Assembly (NCBI GenBank): GCA_023388055.1
Contig: JAEWGW010000019.1
Location: 124,001 to 188,000 of the forward strand
Origin: Bacillota bacterium
GTDB lineage: Bacteria > Bacillota > Bacilli > Paenibacillales > NBRC-103111
Length of the DNA: 64,000 bases
Reading direction: 5' to 3'
Below are positions 34,557 to 44,396 of the stretch, in pieces. A model generated the notes under the pieces. That model ran no database searches and was not told the DNA's origin. It was given only the letters and a program-made list of their open reading frames with translations. Each line of letters starts with the position of its first letter. The first letter of the stretch is position 1. A program made the translations under genes and the position numbers.

Positions 34557-34605
34557 GGGCCGCAGCTAAGGATGATAATTACATATGATAAAGCAGGGTG
34601 AAAAC

Positions 34606-37011
34606 ATGGAGAAGCTAACGCGTAGCCGTTCATTGGTTATCGGCCTGTTTTTTACCCTTTTTTTTCTTGGACTAATCGTCAAGATTTATTGGGTACAGGT
34701 GGTTGACCACGAGTGGCTGCTGGCCAAGGCGGAGAAAAAATGGCAGGAATCCAAGAGCATTCCGGCGCAGCGGGGAATGATCACGGACCGCAACGGCAAA
34801 ATTCTGGCCGAGGACGGCATCGCTTACATCGTGACGCTGAATCCCCAGGTGATCAAGACCAAGGGGCTGGAACGGGATATCTCCCAGGGTCTGTCCGCGG
34901 CATTGGCTACAAGCAGCGATCCTGTTGTAACGGCCAAGCTGGAGAGCAAAATTTATGAGATGGCTACCCGTAAAAAATCGAACAGCGAAGAAATGATGAT
35001 GGCGGTGGAGGTTCAGAGCGAGGGCTACAAGATCGATTCGGAAACCAAGGAAAAGGTTGACGCGCTGATCGAGGAGCTTAAGCTCAAAATCGAACTAAGG
35101 AACAAAGAAACAGAAGGCAAAAAGCTGGATACCAAGGATGTGGGGATTTACCTGACCAAAACCAGCCGGCGGGCCTACCCGTTCAAAAATTTGGCCTCCC
35201 ATGTATTGGGGTATATGGATAAGTGGGATAAACCAGGCGGATACGGGCTGGAATACTCCTTGAATGATCTGCTCCAGGGGACTCCGGGCAACCTTGACAA
35301 GGAAAGCGATCGCAAGGGCGTGGAAATTCCTAACGGCAAGATGTCCTATACCGCACCCGTCAACGGAAAAAATGTGGTTCTGACCCTGGACCAGACCATC
35401 CAGTATTATGTGGAAAACGCCATCCGCCAGGTGTATGAAAAGTGGAATCCCAGGAGTGTAACGGCCATTGCCGCCAATCCCAAAACCGGCGAAATCCTGG
35501 CTATGGCCAATGCGCCGGATTATAATCCCAACAAATATTGGGAAGCGGCCTCCAACCCCGCCGTGTTCAGCAATAATGCGGTGTCCTATGCGTATGAACC
35601 CGGCTCCACCTTCAAGCTGGTTACCCTGGCAGGGGCGATGGAGGAAAAAATGTTCAACCCCAATGACACCTACCAGTCAGGCAGCATTGTGGTGGATGAT
35701 CGCCGGCTGCATGACCACAATATCGTCGGCTGGGGCAAAATCTCCTATATGGAGGGGCTGCTGCGCTCCAGTAACGTGGCCTTCGTCAAGCTGGGCATCG
35801 AAAAGCTGGGTACCCAGAAGCTTGGCCAGTATATTACCAATTTCGGCTTCGGCGCTCCCACGGGAATCGATTTGCCGGGAGAAGCATCTGGTGTGGTCAA
35901 AATGAAGTATAAGCCGGAATTCGCCACGTCCACCTACGGGCAGGGCCTGACCGCAACCGCCATCCAGCAGTTGGCCTCTTACGGGGCCATCGCCAACGGC
36001 GGCAAGCTGATGAAGCCATATATTATCAAAGAAATCATTGATCCCGTTACTAATGAGCCGATTCAGGTCAATACGCCCACCATGGTGCGCCAGGTGGTTT
36101 CCGAGGCTACGGCCAAGGAGATCGGCCTGGATCTGGAGCAGGTGGTATCCAACCGGGAAATGGGCACAGGCTGGCGGGCGTATATCGACGGGTACCGGAT
36201 TGCCGGTAAAACCGGCACGGCCAACATCGTTATCCCCGGCGAGAAGGGGTATGCCGACGGCAAATGGCTGATTACCTTCGCCGGCTTCGCCCCGGTGGAT
36301 GATCCCAAAATTGTAGTGGTCATTGTTGCCGATGTGCCTGATTTGAAGAAGGATTATCACCTGGGCGGTGAGGTGGCATCTCCTGCTTTTAAGGAGATCA
36401 TCTCCCAATCTCTGAGCTATCTGGGGGTAACCTCCGAAGCCAGCGCAGCCCAGATGGCCAAGATGGAGACTCTGTCACCGGTGCCTAACGTGGTGGGAAT
36501 GGCTGTCTCCGCCGCCAAAACCACCTTGAATCAGGCGGGGCTGAAGGCGGAGGTTATCGGCTCCGGAGGAGATGTGTTGAAGCAGATTCCTTTACCTGAT
36601 ACGAAAATCTCCAGTACCCAACGGGTGTACCTGATGACCCAGGAGGAGGAGACGGCCAATATCCCCAACCTGGCCGGCAAATCCCTGCGCGATGCGCTGG
36701 AGGTCTGTTCATTAACCGACCTGAAGTGCAAGACGGAAGGGGAGGGGTACGTAGTCGGCCAGACGGTAACGGGAGATGAGAATAACCGGGAGCTTCTGCT
36801 CACCCTTAAGCCGGGATCGGATGGGACTGAGCCGGAAGTCACGGAACATTCTGCGACACCTTCACCAAGCGGCAAGGCCAAGGCCACTCCCAGCCCCTCG
36901 GGCAAAGCAGTGACGCCCACGCCCACGCCAAAGTCAACACCTTCCGGGAAGCCGGCGGGAGCGGCATCCTCATCGCCGACTCCCCCGCCGCAGACGTCCC
37001 AAAGGCCTTAA
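34606..37011 (+). CDS. pbpB: Penicillin-binding protein 2B-type division transpeptidase with PASTA domains, 801 aa
   Basis: Septal peptidoglycan transpeptidase (class B). There is an N-terminal membrane anchor (LVIGLFFTLFFLGLIVKIYW), a dimerisation domain, then the transpeptidase with active Ser in STFK (residue 334), SSN (388-390) and KTGTA (535). Two PASTA domains follow: one opening VPNVVGMAVSAAKTTL, one opening IPNLAGKSLRDALEV. The last 60 residues form a Ser/Thr/Pro/Lys tail with repeated TPSPSGKA. The homologous B. subtilis protein lacks such a long tail. ATG 34606 was chosen over 34585 on N-terminal similarity. It works with FtsL, FtsQ/DivIB and FtsW. Confidence 0.93.
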   Translation: MEKLTRSRSLVIGLFFTLFFLGLIVKIYWVQVVDHEWLLAKAEKKWQESKSIPAQRGMITDRNGKILAEDGIAYIVTLNPQVIKTKGLERDISQGLSAALATSSDPVVTAKLESKIYEMATRKKSNSEEMMMAVEVQSEGYKIDSETKEKVDALIEELKLKIELRNKETEGKKLDTKDVGIYLTKTSRRAYPFKNLASHVLGYMDKWDKPGGYGLEYSLNDLLQGTPGNLDKESDRKGVEIPNGKMSYTAPVNGKNVVLTLDQTIQYYVENAIRQVYEKWNPRSVTAIAANPKTGEILAMANAPDYNPNKYWEAASNPAVFSNNAVSYAYEPGSTFKLVTLAGAMEEKMFNPNDTYQSGSIVVDDRRLHDHNIVGWGKISYMEGLLRSSNVAFVKLGIEKLGTQKLGQYITNFGFGAPTGIDLPGEASGVVKMKYKPEFATSTYGQGLTATAIQQLASYGAIANGGKLMKPYIIKEIIDPVTNEPIQVNTPTMVRQVVSEATAKEIGLDLEQVVSNREMGTGWRAYIDGYRIAGKTGTANIVIPGEKGYADGKWLITFAGFAPVDDPKIVVVIVADVPDLKKDYHLGGEVASPAFKEIISQSLSYLGVTSEASAAQMAKMETLSPVPNVVGMAVSAAKTTLNQAGLKAEVIGSGGDVLKQIPLPDTKISSTQRVYLMTQEEETANIPNLAGKSLRDALEVCSLTDLKCKTEGEGYVVGQTVTGDENNRELLLTLKPGSDGTEPEVTEHSATPSPSGKAKATPSPSGKAVTPTPTPKSTPSGKPAGAASSSPTPPPQTSQRP

Positions 37012-37115
37012 TAAGCAATGCATCACCTCCCGCACGAGCTTGTTCTAACCCCTGTTTGTCCCGAATAGTCATGAATTGTACGAGTCTGACTATTTGCGAA
37101 TGGGGGAGAGCGCCC

Positions 37116-39029
37116 GTGCGGGTTTCCAATGTAACCATACGTCGCCGATTATGGTATGCCATGCTGGGGGGGACAGTCCTGTTCGCCGCCCTGATTATCC
37201 GTTTGGCATACGTGCAGTTGTGGATGGGGCCGGGCCTGGCGGAGAAAGCGGAGGAATCCTGGCGCCGCAATATTCCGTTTGAAGCGAAACGGGGGGAGGT
37301 GTGGGACAGAAACGGCGTCAAGCTGACGTATAATGTATCCACACCCACCATTATGGCCATACCGGCCCAAATCAAGGATCCCGAGGGCACGGCCCGCCAA
37401 TTGGCCCAGGTCCTACAGATCCCTGAGCAATCGGTGCTGGATATTCTCAAAAAACGATCCATGATCGAACGGATTCAGCCGGGCGGCCGCAAGATTTCGC
37501 CGGAGAAGGCCGAGGAGGTTAACAAGCTGAAGCTGCCGGGTATTGTGGTGGCGGAGGACAACAAACGCTATTATCCCTTTGGAACCTTGGCCTCCCATAT
37601 ATTAGGATTTACTGGAATTGATAATCAGGGCTTGACAGGAGTAGAAGCTTCGTACAATAATTTGCTGCAAGGCATCCGTGGAGGTGTGTCGTTTCTCTCC
37701 ACTGCAAGCGGCGGAACCATGCCCGGCTCTACGGATCAATACAACGCACCTCAGGACGGGCTCAATCTGCAGCTGACCCTGGACCATTACATTCAATCCG
37801 TCATGGAGCGGGAGATGGACCAGGCGATGGTGCAGCATCAGCCGGACCGGATCATCGGCATTGCCATGGACCCGACCAACGGGGAAATTCTCGCTATGGC
37901 CAGCAGGCCCACCTATGATCCCGGGAAATTCAGGGAGTACCCCTCCGAGGTGTACAACCGGAATCTGCCGATCTGGATGACCTATGAGCCCGGCTCCACC
38001 TTCAAGATTATTACCTTGGCGGCAGCGCTGCAGGAGAATAAGGTGAATCTGAGCGATCCCTTCTATGACCCCGGCTATATTGAGGTGGGGGGCGCCCGGC
38101 TGCGCTGCTGGAAACGGGGCGGCCACGGCAGCGAAACCTTCCAGGAAGTAGTGGAGAATTCCTGCAACCCCGGCTTTGTAGTGATGGGCCAGAATCTGGG
38201 GAAGGAAACCCTGTTTGATTACATCGGCAAATTCGGCTTTGGCAAAAAAACCGGCATTGATCTGATGGGCGAGGAAAACGGCATCATGTTCAAGCCCAGC
38301 CGGGTCGGCCCTGTGGAGCTGGCCACCACCGCCTTCGGGCAAGGTGTGTCTGTCACGCCGATCCAGCAAATTACGGCCGTCTCAGCGGCTGTGAACGGGG
38401 GCAAGCTGTATAAGCCCCACGTCACTAAGGGCTGGTATCACCCGGTTACAGGGGAGATGGTGGAATCGGCGAAGCCGGAGCTGGTCCGGGAGGTCATCAG
38501 CCCGGAAACCTCCCAGAAGGTCAGGGAGTCCCTGGAGAAGGTGGTGGCCCTGGGCACAGGCCGTAATGCCTTTGTGGATGGCTACCGGGTGGGAGGCAAA
38601 ACAGGTACAGCCCAGAAGGTGGTCAACGGCAGGTACTCCGCAAGCGAGCACATCGTTTCCTTTGTGGGCTTCGCCCCTGCCGACAATCCCAAGCTGGTGG
38701 TTTACATTGCTGTGGACAATCCCAAGGGCATCCAGTTCGGCGGTCTCATCGCCGCACCCATTGTGCGCAACATTATGGCCGACTCCCTTCGTTATATGAA
38801 GGTGGAGCCCAGCAAGGATCAAATTCAGAAGGAATATAAATACCCGGATATCCCCGACGTGGAGGTGCCCAATATGGTGGGTATGACCATTCAGGATATA
38901 TACGAGGACATCCGCTCGGACCTGGTTCTGGCCAAGTCCGGTACCGGCTCCAAGGTCATGAGCCAGCTTCCGGCAGCCGGAACACGGCTTCCCCAAGGCT
39001 CTACGGTACGGATTTATTTATCGGACTGA
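37116..39029 (+). CDS. spoVD: Stage V sporulation protein D (SpoVD), spore cortex transpeptidase, 637 aa
   Basis: Class B penicillin-binding protein needed for spore cortex synthesis. The N-terminus MRVSNVTIRRRL matches B. subtilis SpoVD closely, which fixes GTG 37116 as the start (GGGGGAG upstream); the open frame begins at 37056. A membrane anchor follows. The active Ser is at residue 294 in STFK, then SCN (VENSCNPGF) and KTGTAQ. One C-terminal PASTA domain (VPNMVGMTIQDIYEDIRSDL). It lies directly after pbpB as in Bacillus, probably from a gene duplication. SpoVE, encoded downstream, is its likely glycosyltransferase partner. Confidence 0.96.
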   Translation: MRVSNVTIRRRLWYAMLGGTVLFAALIIRLAYVQLWMGPGLAEKAEESWRRNIPFEAKRGEVWDRNGVKLTYNVSTPTIMAIPAQIKDPEGTARQLAQVLQIPEQSVLDILKKRSMIERIQPGGRKISPEKAEEVNKLKLPGIVVAEDNKRYYPFGTLASHILGFTGIDNQGLTGVEASYNNLLQGIRGGVSFLSTASGGTMPGSTDQYNAPQDGLNLQLTLDHYIQSVMEREMDQAMVQHQPDRIIGIAMDPTNGEILAMASRPTYDPGKFREYPSEVYNRNLPIWMTYEPGSTFKIITLAAALQENKVNLSDPFYDPGYIEVGGARLRCWKRGGHGSETFQEVVENSCNPGFVVMGQNLGKETLFDYIGKFGFGKKTGIDLMGEENGIMFKPSRVGPVELATTAFGQGVSVTPIQQITAVSAAVNGGKLYKPHVTKGWYHPVTGEMVESAKPELVREVISPETSQKVRESLEKVVALGTGRNAFVDGYRVGGKTGTAQKVVNGRYSASEHIVSFVGFAPADNPKLVVYIAVDNPKGIQFGGLIAAPIVRNIMADSLRYMKVEPSKDQIQKEYKYPDIPDVEVPNMVGMTIQDIYEDIRSDLVLAKSGTGSKVMSQLPAAGTRLPQGSTVRIYLSD

Positions 39030-39064
39030 TCGGACTGATATGTTGATAACAGGAGGAAATAAGC

Positions 39065-40555
39065 ATGAAGCTGCAGGAGTTGGCGGGATTATTCGCCGTA
39101 CATAAGCTGATTGGCGACGGCAATGTGGAGATTCACGGCATTCAGGCGGATTCCCGCAAGGTGAAGCCCGGCGATTTGTTCATATGCGTGAGAGGGCTGG
39201 TATCCGACGGACACCAATACGCCGCTACAGCCGTAGAGGCCGGTGCAGCTGCTCTGGTTGTGGAGGAGGCGCTGCCCCTTGAAGTGCCTATGCTGGTGGT
39301 GAAGGACGCCCGGCATGCTCTGGCTGCGGTTGCCGCTTGCTTTAACGGCTATCCCAGCAGCCGGCTGAAGGTCATCGGCGTTACGGGAACCAACGGCAAA
39401 ACCACCTCCACCTATATAATGGAAAAGATTCTGTCCGACCGTGGCTATACCACCGGTTTGATGGGGAATATCGAGATGAGAATCGGGAACACCTCCTATC
39501 CTACCGGCTCCACCAACACCCGTGAGCCCCTGGAGCTGCAGGAGAGTCTGCGGAGGATGGCGGATGCGGGCGTGCAGTATTGCCTGATGGAGGCCTCCAG
39601 CCATGCCCTGGATTTGGGACGGGTGAAGGAAACCCGGTTCCGCACCGCACTTTTCACCAATCTGACCCAGGATCACCTGGATTACCATAAAACCATGGAC
39701 AATTACCGCCAGGCCAAAGGGCTGCTGTTCTCCCGGCTGGGCAACGGCGGAGTGTCTGATCCGGACGGGCGCAGCTATGCCGTGCTGAATGCCGATGATC
39801 CGGCCAGTGCCTATTTTGCCGCCCAAACCGCAGCGGAGGTTGTCACATATGGTGTGGAGCAGGCTGCGGATGTGAGCGCACGGGATATCCGGATTACCAG
39901 CCAAGGGACCTTCTTCCGGTTGTGCACCTGGTTGGGGGAAGTGGACGTGAATCTCCGGCTGGTGGGCAAATTTAATGTCTACAATGCCCTTGGAGCGGTT
40001 GCGGTATGCCTTTTGGAAGGTGTATCCTTAGAGCATGCCGTGAAGAGCCTGGAGTCCATCCCCCCCGTGGAAGGCCGTATGGAAGCGGTGGGAGAAGACC
40101 AGGACTTTCAGATCCTGGTGGATTATGCCCATACGCCGGATGGGTTGGAGAATGCTCTGGCTGCCGTGAAGGAAGTGGCGGAGGGCAAGGTGATTACCGT
40201 CTTCGGCTGCGGCGGCGACAGGGACCGGACCAAACGCCCGATTATGGGGCGGATTGCCGCACGGTTCAGCGATTATGTGTTCGTTACCTCGGATAATCCC
40301 CGTTCGGAGGACCCGGAGGCGATCCTGCGGGATATCGAGCCGGGAGTGCTGGAGGGGGGCTTTACCCCGGAGAGCTACAGGCTGGTTGCCGACCGGCGGG
40401 AAGCCATCCAATTGGCTATTGAAATGGCAAGCCCCAAGGATGTAGTATTAATTGCGGGAAAAGGTCATGAAACCTATCAAATTATGAATGGCGCCACCCA
40501 TCATTTCGATGACAGGGAAGAAGCAAGGGCCGCGCTAAGGAGTCGGAAGCATTGA
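39065..40555 (+). CDS. murE: UDP-MurNAc-tripeptide synthetase MurE, 496 aa
   Basis: Adds the third residue of the wall peptide. It has the P-loop VTGTNGKTTS (residues 107-115), the carbamylated-Lys region DHLDYHKTMDNYRQAKG, EASSHALDLGRV and DYAHTPDGLENAL. The selectivity motif DNPRSEDP at 410-417 is the meso-diaminopimelate type (DNPR), so the wall is predicted to contain meso-DAP. AGGAGG is 7 bases before ATG 39065. It overlaps murF by 4 bp. Confidence 0.95.
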   Translation: MKLQELAGLFAVHKLIGDGNVEIHGIQADSRKVKPGDLFICVRGLVSDGHQYAATAVEAGAAALVVEEALPLEVPMLVVKDARHALAAVAACFNGYPSSRLKVIGVTGTNGKTTSTYIMEKILSDRGYTTGLMGNIEMRIGNTSYPTGSTNTREPLELQESLRRMADAGVQYCLMEASSHALDLGRVKETRFRTALFTNLTQDHLDYHKTMDNYRQAKGLLFSRLGNGGVSDPDGRSYAVLNADDPASAYFAAQTAAEVVTYGVEQAADVSARDIRITSQGTFFRLCTWLGEVDVNLRLVGKFNVYNALGAVAVCLLEGVSLEHAVKSLESIPPVEGRMEAVGEDQDFQILVDYAHTPDGLENALAAVKEVAEGKVITVFGCGGDRDRTKRPIMGRIAARFSDYVFVTSDNPRSEDPEAILRDIEPGVLEGGFTPESYRLVADRREAIQLAIEMASPKDVVLIAGKGHETYQIMNGATHHFDDREEARAALRSRKH

Positions 40556-41943
40556 TAACAAGAAAGCTGAGCGATATCGCCCGGATGGCGGAGGGCAGTG
40601 TGCCTGATCTGTTCGGAGAGGTAGAAATAAAAGGTGTGGCGCTTCATCCGGAGGAGGTCCGGCCGGGCTGTCTCTATATCCCTCTGTCCGAAGGCCAGGG
40701 GGATAAACGGGAGCTGGCGGAGGAAGCGGTGCGCCGCGGCGCAGCCGCTATGCTGCGCCAGGCGGGACATATAGAGGAGTACCCGGGCCAAATTCCGTCC
40801 ATCTGTGTGGAGGACGCGAAGGCCGCCTTTTTGAAGCTGGCTGCGGCTTACCGCAAGGAGCTGCCGGCCCGTGCTATCGCTGTCACCGGCAGCGACGGCA
40901 AATCCACCACCCGGGATGTGCTGGCAACCATGCTGGCCACCACCTACAAAACCTTTCAAACGGAAGGCGGGGTGGAGCATCCGTTAACCGATCTGGCCGG
41001 TGCCATTCTGCGGATGGACGAATCCATGGAGATGGCCGTGTTCGAGCTGCAATGGAACGAGCAGGAGGATCTGGCGGAGCAGGCCAGGTTTGTGCGTGCG
41101 GAAGCGGCCATCATCACCAACGTGGGCGAAACCCAATTGAAGGTATTGGGCAGCAGGCGCGAGGTGGCGGCGGCAACCATGAAGGTGGCCGAGGGGCTGA
41201 TGACCGGCTCGCTGCTGGTTTATAACGGGGAGGAGCCGCTTCTGGAGGAAATGCTGGCGGCGGTGAATAAACCCGAAGAGCTTCTGACCTACCGTTTCGG
41301 GTCCTCGGATACATGCGACATCTATCCCATCGCGATAATGAACGAGCTGGAGGGCACCTGCTTCAAGACCAATTTGCCCACAGCCTCTTATTTCCGCGTA
41401 CCTTTGCTGGGATTGCATAATATTATGAACGCGCTGGCTGCTGCCGCTCTCTCCAAGTATATGGGCGTATGCGACCAGGATGCCGTAACCGGCATGAACA
41501 GCCTGGAGAGAAGCTATAGCCGGCTGGTGCCCATGTACACACGCTCAGGTGCGGTGATTTTTAATGATTCGCTAAGCGCCACTCCCACGTCCATGAAGGC
41601 GGCCATTGAGCTGCTGAAGGAGCTGTCCGGCTACGAGCGCAAAATCGTCGTGCTGGGGGATATGACCGATCTGGGACCGGATGAGGTACGGTACCACAAG
41701 GAGATCGGGGCGATGCTTACGGCTCCGGAGATCTATAAGGTATTCGCCTATGGAACATTGGCCAGGCATATTGCGTCTGAAGCAGGGAAAGGCCAGCCGC
41801 CGGGACGGGTCAAGTGGTTCCAGGAGAAGGCGGAGCTGATCGACGCCGTGGCGGCGGAGGCGGATAACAAGGATGCCATCTTGGTCAAGGGCTCTAAGAT
41901 GCTGGGACTCGACGAGCTGGTAGAGGTGCTGACAGGCGTCTAG
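40552..41943 (+). CDS. murF: MurF-like Mur ligase in the murF position, strongly diverged, 463 aa
   Basis: Position and overall Mur-ligase layout (substrate domain, ATPase domain, C-terminal Rossmann domain) point to MurF, which adds D-Ala-D-Ala. Several MurF hallmarks are altered. The P-loop is VTGSDGKSTTRD instead of GSNGKTTTK. The NFNNxxGLPL segment reads GGVEHPLTDL (139-148). The NIGxAHLE motif reads NVGETQLK (190-197), so the His is lost. YNANP reads LSATP (341-345). Glu165, Lys211 and the LHN motif at 288-290 are kept. It starts at TTG 40552, coupled to murE. It may be a fast-evolving functional MurF or a paralogue with a different role. Confidence 0.72.
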   Translation: MITRKLSDIARMAEGSVPDLFGEVEIKGVALHPEEVRPGCLYIPLSEGQGDKRELAEEAVRRGAAAMLRQAGHIEEYPGQIPSICVEDAKAAFLKLAAAYRKELPARAIAVTGSDGKSTTRDVLATMLATTYKTFQTEGGVEHPLTDLAGAILRMDESMEMAVFELQWNEQEDLAEQARFVRAEAAIITNVGETQLKVLGSRREVAAATMKVAEGLMTGSLLVYNGEEPLLEEMLAAVNKPEELLTYRFGSSDTCDIYPIAIMNELEGTCFKTNLPTASYFRVPLLGLHNIMNALAAAALSKYMGVCDQDAVTGMNSLERSYSRLVPMYTRSGAVIFNDSLSATPTSMKAAIELLKELSGYERKIVVLGDMTDLGPDEVRYHKEIGAMLTAPEIYKVFAYGTLARHIASEAGKGQPPGRVKWFQEKAELIDAVAAEADNKDAILVKGSKMLGLDELVEVLTGV

Positions 41944-41970
41944 GAATGTCATTACAGGGGGCAAAATGTT

Positions 41971-42936
41971 GTGATCGATCTTAAAGAAGTGCTGTTTCCC
42001 ATGGGAGTTGCGTTTTTGTTCGCCCTGCTGGCGGGGCCGCTGTTCATTCCGCTTCTGCGCCGGATGAAGTTCGGCCAGCAGATCCGCAAGGAAGGCCCCC
42101 AGGGCCACCAGAAAAAAGCGGGAACGCCCACCATGGGCGGCATCATTATATTATTGGCTTTGTCCGTAGCCGCCCTGCGGTTCTCCGACAAAAATGAAGA
42201 GCTGGTCATCCTGCTGGTGGCTACGCTGGGTTATGGCTTGGTGGGTTTTTTGGACGACTACATCAAAATTCTGTTCAAACGCTCCTTGGGGCTGACGGCC
42301 AGACAAAAGCTTCTGGGCCAGCTGCTGATTTCCGGCTTTGTCTGCTACATGCTGTACCGCATCGGCCATTCTACCGATTTGTCCATCCCGTTGACGGACG
42401 TGTCCATTCCTTTGGGCTGGCTGTATTACCCCTTCGTCGTGATTATGATGCTGGGCATGTCCAACGCCGTGAACTTTACGGATGGGCTGGACGGCCTGTT
42501 GTCGGGTACCAGCGCTGTGGCGTTTGGCGCCTTTCTGATTATCGCCATGAAGGCCCATCATCCGGAATCTGCCATTCTGGCAGCATCCATGGTGGGGGCT
42601 GTACTGGGATTCCTGGTCTTTAACGCACATCCGGCCAAGGTGTTTATGGGGGATACGGGATCGCTTGGAATCGGCGGCGCGTTGTCGGCGGTGGCCATTC
42701 TCACCAAAACCGAGCTGCTCATTCTGGTTATCGGCGGTGTGTTTGTGTTTGAGCTGCTGTCCGTGGTCATCCAGGTGGTGTCCTTCAAAACCAGAGGCAA
42801 ACGTGTGTTCAAAATGAGCCCCATCCACCATCATTTCGAGCTGGTGGGCTGGAGCGAATGGAAGGTTGTCATCTCCTTCTGGCTGGCGGGGCTGGTGCTG
42901 GCCGGAATCGGATTATATGTGAACGGGGTGTTCTAG
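41971..42936 (+). CDS. mraY: Phospho-N-acetylmuramoyl-pentapeptide transferase MraY, 321 aa
   Basis: Polytopic membrane enzyme that transfers phospho-MurNAc-pentapeptide to undecaprenyl phosphate, making lipid I. Signature motifs in order: HQKKAGTPTMGGIIIL, the Asp pair in GFLDDYIKI, MSNAVNFTDGLDGL, FMGDTGSLGIGG and MSPIHHHFELVGWSEWK. About ten hydrophobic helices are visible and the length is standard. The start is GTG 41971 after CAGGGGG. It lies 28 bp after murF and 3 bp before murD. Confidence 0.96.
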   Translation: MIDLKEVLFPMGVAFLFALLAGPLFIPLLRRMKFGQQIRKEGPQGHQKKAGTPTMGGIIILLALSVAALRFSDKNEELVILLVATLGYGLVGFLDDYIKILFKRSLGLTARQKLLGQLLISGFVCYMLYRIGHSTDLSIPLTDVSIPLGWLYYPFVVIMMLGMSNAVNFTDGLDGLLSGTSAVAFGAFLIIAMKAHHPESAILAASMVGAVLGFLVFNAHPAKVFMGDTGSLGIGGALSAVAILTKTELLILVIGGVFVFELLSVVIQVVSFKTRGKRVFKMSPIHHHFELVGWSEWKVVISFWLAGLVLAGIGLYVNGVF

Positions 42937-42939
42937 GGC

Positions 42940-44340
42940 ATGAGAGAGCCAGGCTGGTATCAACAGAAGCAGGTGATCATATTGGGCTTGGCAAAAAGCG
43001 GTGTAGCTGTTGCCAAGCTGTTTCACCAACACGGCGCCATCGTAACCGTCAATGATAAAAAGAACCGCGAGGAATGCCCGGAGGCCGACGAACTGGAGGC
43101 TCTGGGTATTTCTGTCGTTTGCGGGGGGCATCCTCCCGAGCTGATCCATGAGGATGTGGCCCTGGTGGTGAAGAATCCGGGCATTCCCTACAAGGCACCC
43201 CCAGTGGCTCATGCACTGGAGCTGTCCATTGAGGTGGTGACCGAGGTGGAGGTGGCTTACCGGATCTGCCAGGCGCCGATAATCGGGATTACCGGCTCCA
43301 ACGGGAAAACCACCACGACCACCTGGGTCGGCCGGATGCTCGGCGAGGCGGGGCTGTCCCCCATTGTAGCCGGCAATATCGGCCGGGCTCTGTGCGATGC
43401 AGCTCTGGAGGCTACGGCGGAGAATTGGATGGTGGTGGAGCTCTCCAGCTTCCAGCTGAAGGGTACCCAGCAGTTCCGTCCGCGGATCGCCGTGCTGTTG
43501 AATGTCTATGAAACCCACCTGGACTACCATGGCACCATGGAGGATTATGCGGGCTCCAAGGCCAAGCTGTTTGCCAATCAGGAGCCGGCCGATGTGGCAG
43601 TGGTGAATTGGGACGATGCTTATTGCCGTTCTCTGATTCCCGGTCTGCGCGCGCGTGTGCTGCCCTTCTCCATGAAGGAGGAGCTGGAGGCCGGCGTTTA
43701 TCTGTCTGCTGCACCGGAGCGCTGCATCATGTATAAGGCAGGGCCGGAGGCAACGCCTGTTCAGGTGCTTCCCGCGTCGGAGGTGGGCATTCCCGGGGAA
43801 TTTAACGTGGAGAATGCGCTGGCTGCCGTAGCAGCCGCCCTGTCCGCTGGAGCGAAGGTTGCTGCCGTCGCCAAGGCGCTCCGTGAGTTCCGCGGTGTGG
43901 AGCACCGTCTGGAGTTTGTACGGGAGAACAACGGAATCGTCTACTACAATAATTCCAAAGCCACCAATCCGGCGGCTACTGTGAAGGCCATGGAGGCTTT
44001 TGACCGTCCTATTGTGCTGATTGCCGGCGGACTGGAGCGGGGAATGGACTATCTGGATCTGGTTCCTCATTTCCGGGAGCGGGTCAAGGCGGTGGCGGCG
44101 CTGGGAGAAACCCGGCACAAAATCGCCCACGCTGCCGAATTGGCGGGAATCAAGCTGGTCAAAACCGTCGATACTGCTAACACCCCTGCGGAAGCTCTTC
44201 AGGCAGCGGTGGAGGCGGCGCATGGTTTTGCGCAAGAAGGCGATGTGGTTCTGCTGTCGCCCGCCTGTGCCAGCTGGGATATGTTTTCCTCTTATGAAGA
44301 GCGGGGTAGCATGTTTAAGGAGTCCGTGCATAACCTTTAA
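42940..44340 (+). CDS. murD: UDP-MurNAc-L-alanine:D-glutamate ligase MurD, 466 aa
   Basis: Adds D-Glu to UDP-MurNAc-L-Ala. The N-terminal domain binds the uridine group (VIILGLAKSGVAVAKLF). The ATPase P-loop is GITGSNGKTTTT, followed by NIGRALCDAA, VVELSSFQL, HLDYHGTMEDYAGSKAKLF (with the Lys that is carbamylated in this family), VEHRLEFV and YYNNSKATNP. All expected motifs are intact, in contrast to the neighbouring MurF-like protein. The start follows mraY by 3 bp. Confidence 0.96.
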   Translation: MREPGWYQQKQVIILGLAKSGVAVAKLFHQHGAIVTVNDKKNREECPEADELEALGISVVCGGHPPELIHEDVALVVKNPGIPYKAPPVAHALELSIEVVTEVEVAYRICQAPIIGITGSNGKTTTTTWVGRMLGEAGLSPIVAGNIGRALCDAALEATAENWMVVELSSFQLKGTQQFRPRIAVLLNVYETHLDYHGTMEDYAGSKAKLFANQEPADVAVVNWDDAYCRSLIPGLRARVLPFSMKEELEAGVYLSAAPERCIMYKAGPEATPVQVLPASEVGIPGEFNVENALAAVAAALSAGAKVAAVAKALREFRGVEHRLEFVRENNGIVYYNNSKATNPAATVKAMEAFDRPIVLIAGGLERGMDYLDLVPHFRERVKAVAALGETRHKIAHAAELAGIKLVKTVDTANTPAEALQAAVEAAHGFAQEGDVVLLSPACASWDMFSSYEERGSMFKESVHNL

Positions 44341-44396
44341 CAGAGGGGTCAAGCCCTGCTTGCCCCTCACAAGCTTACCTCAAAGAGGTGTCGGGC

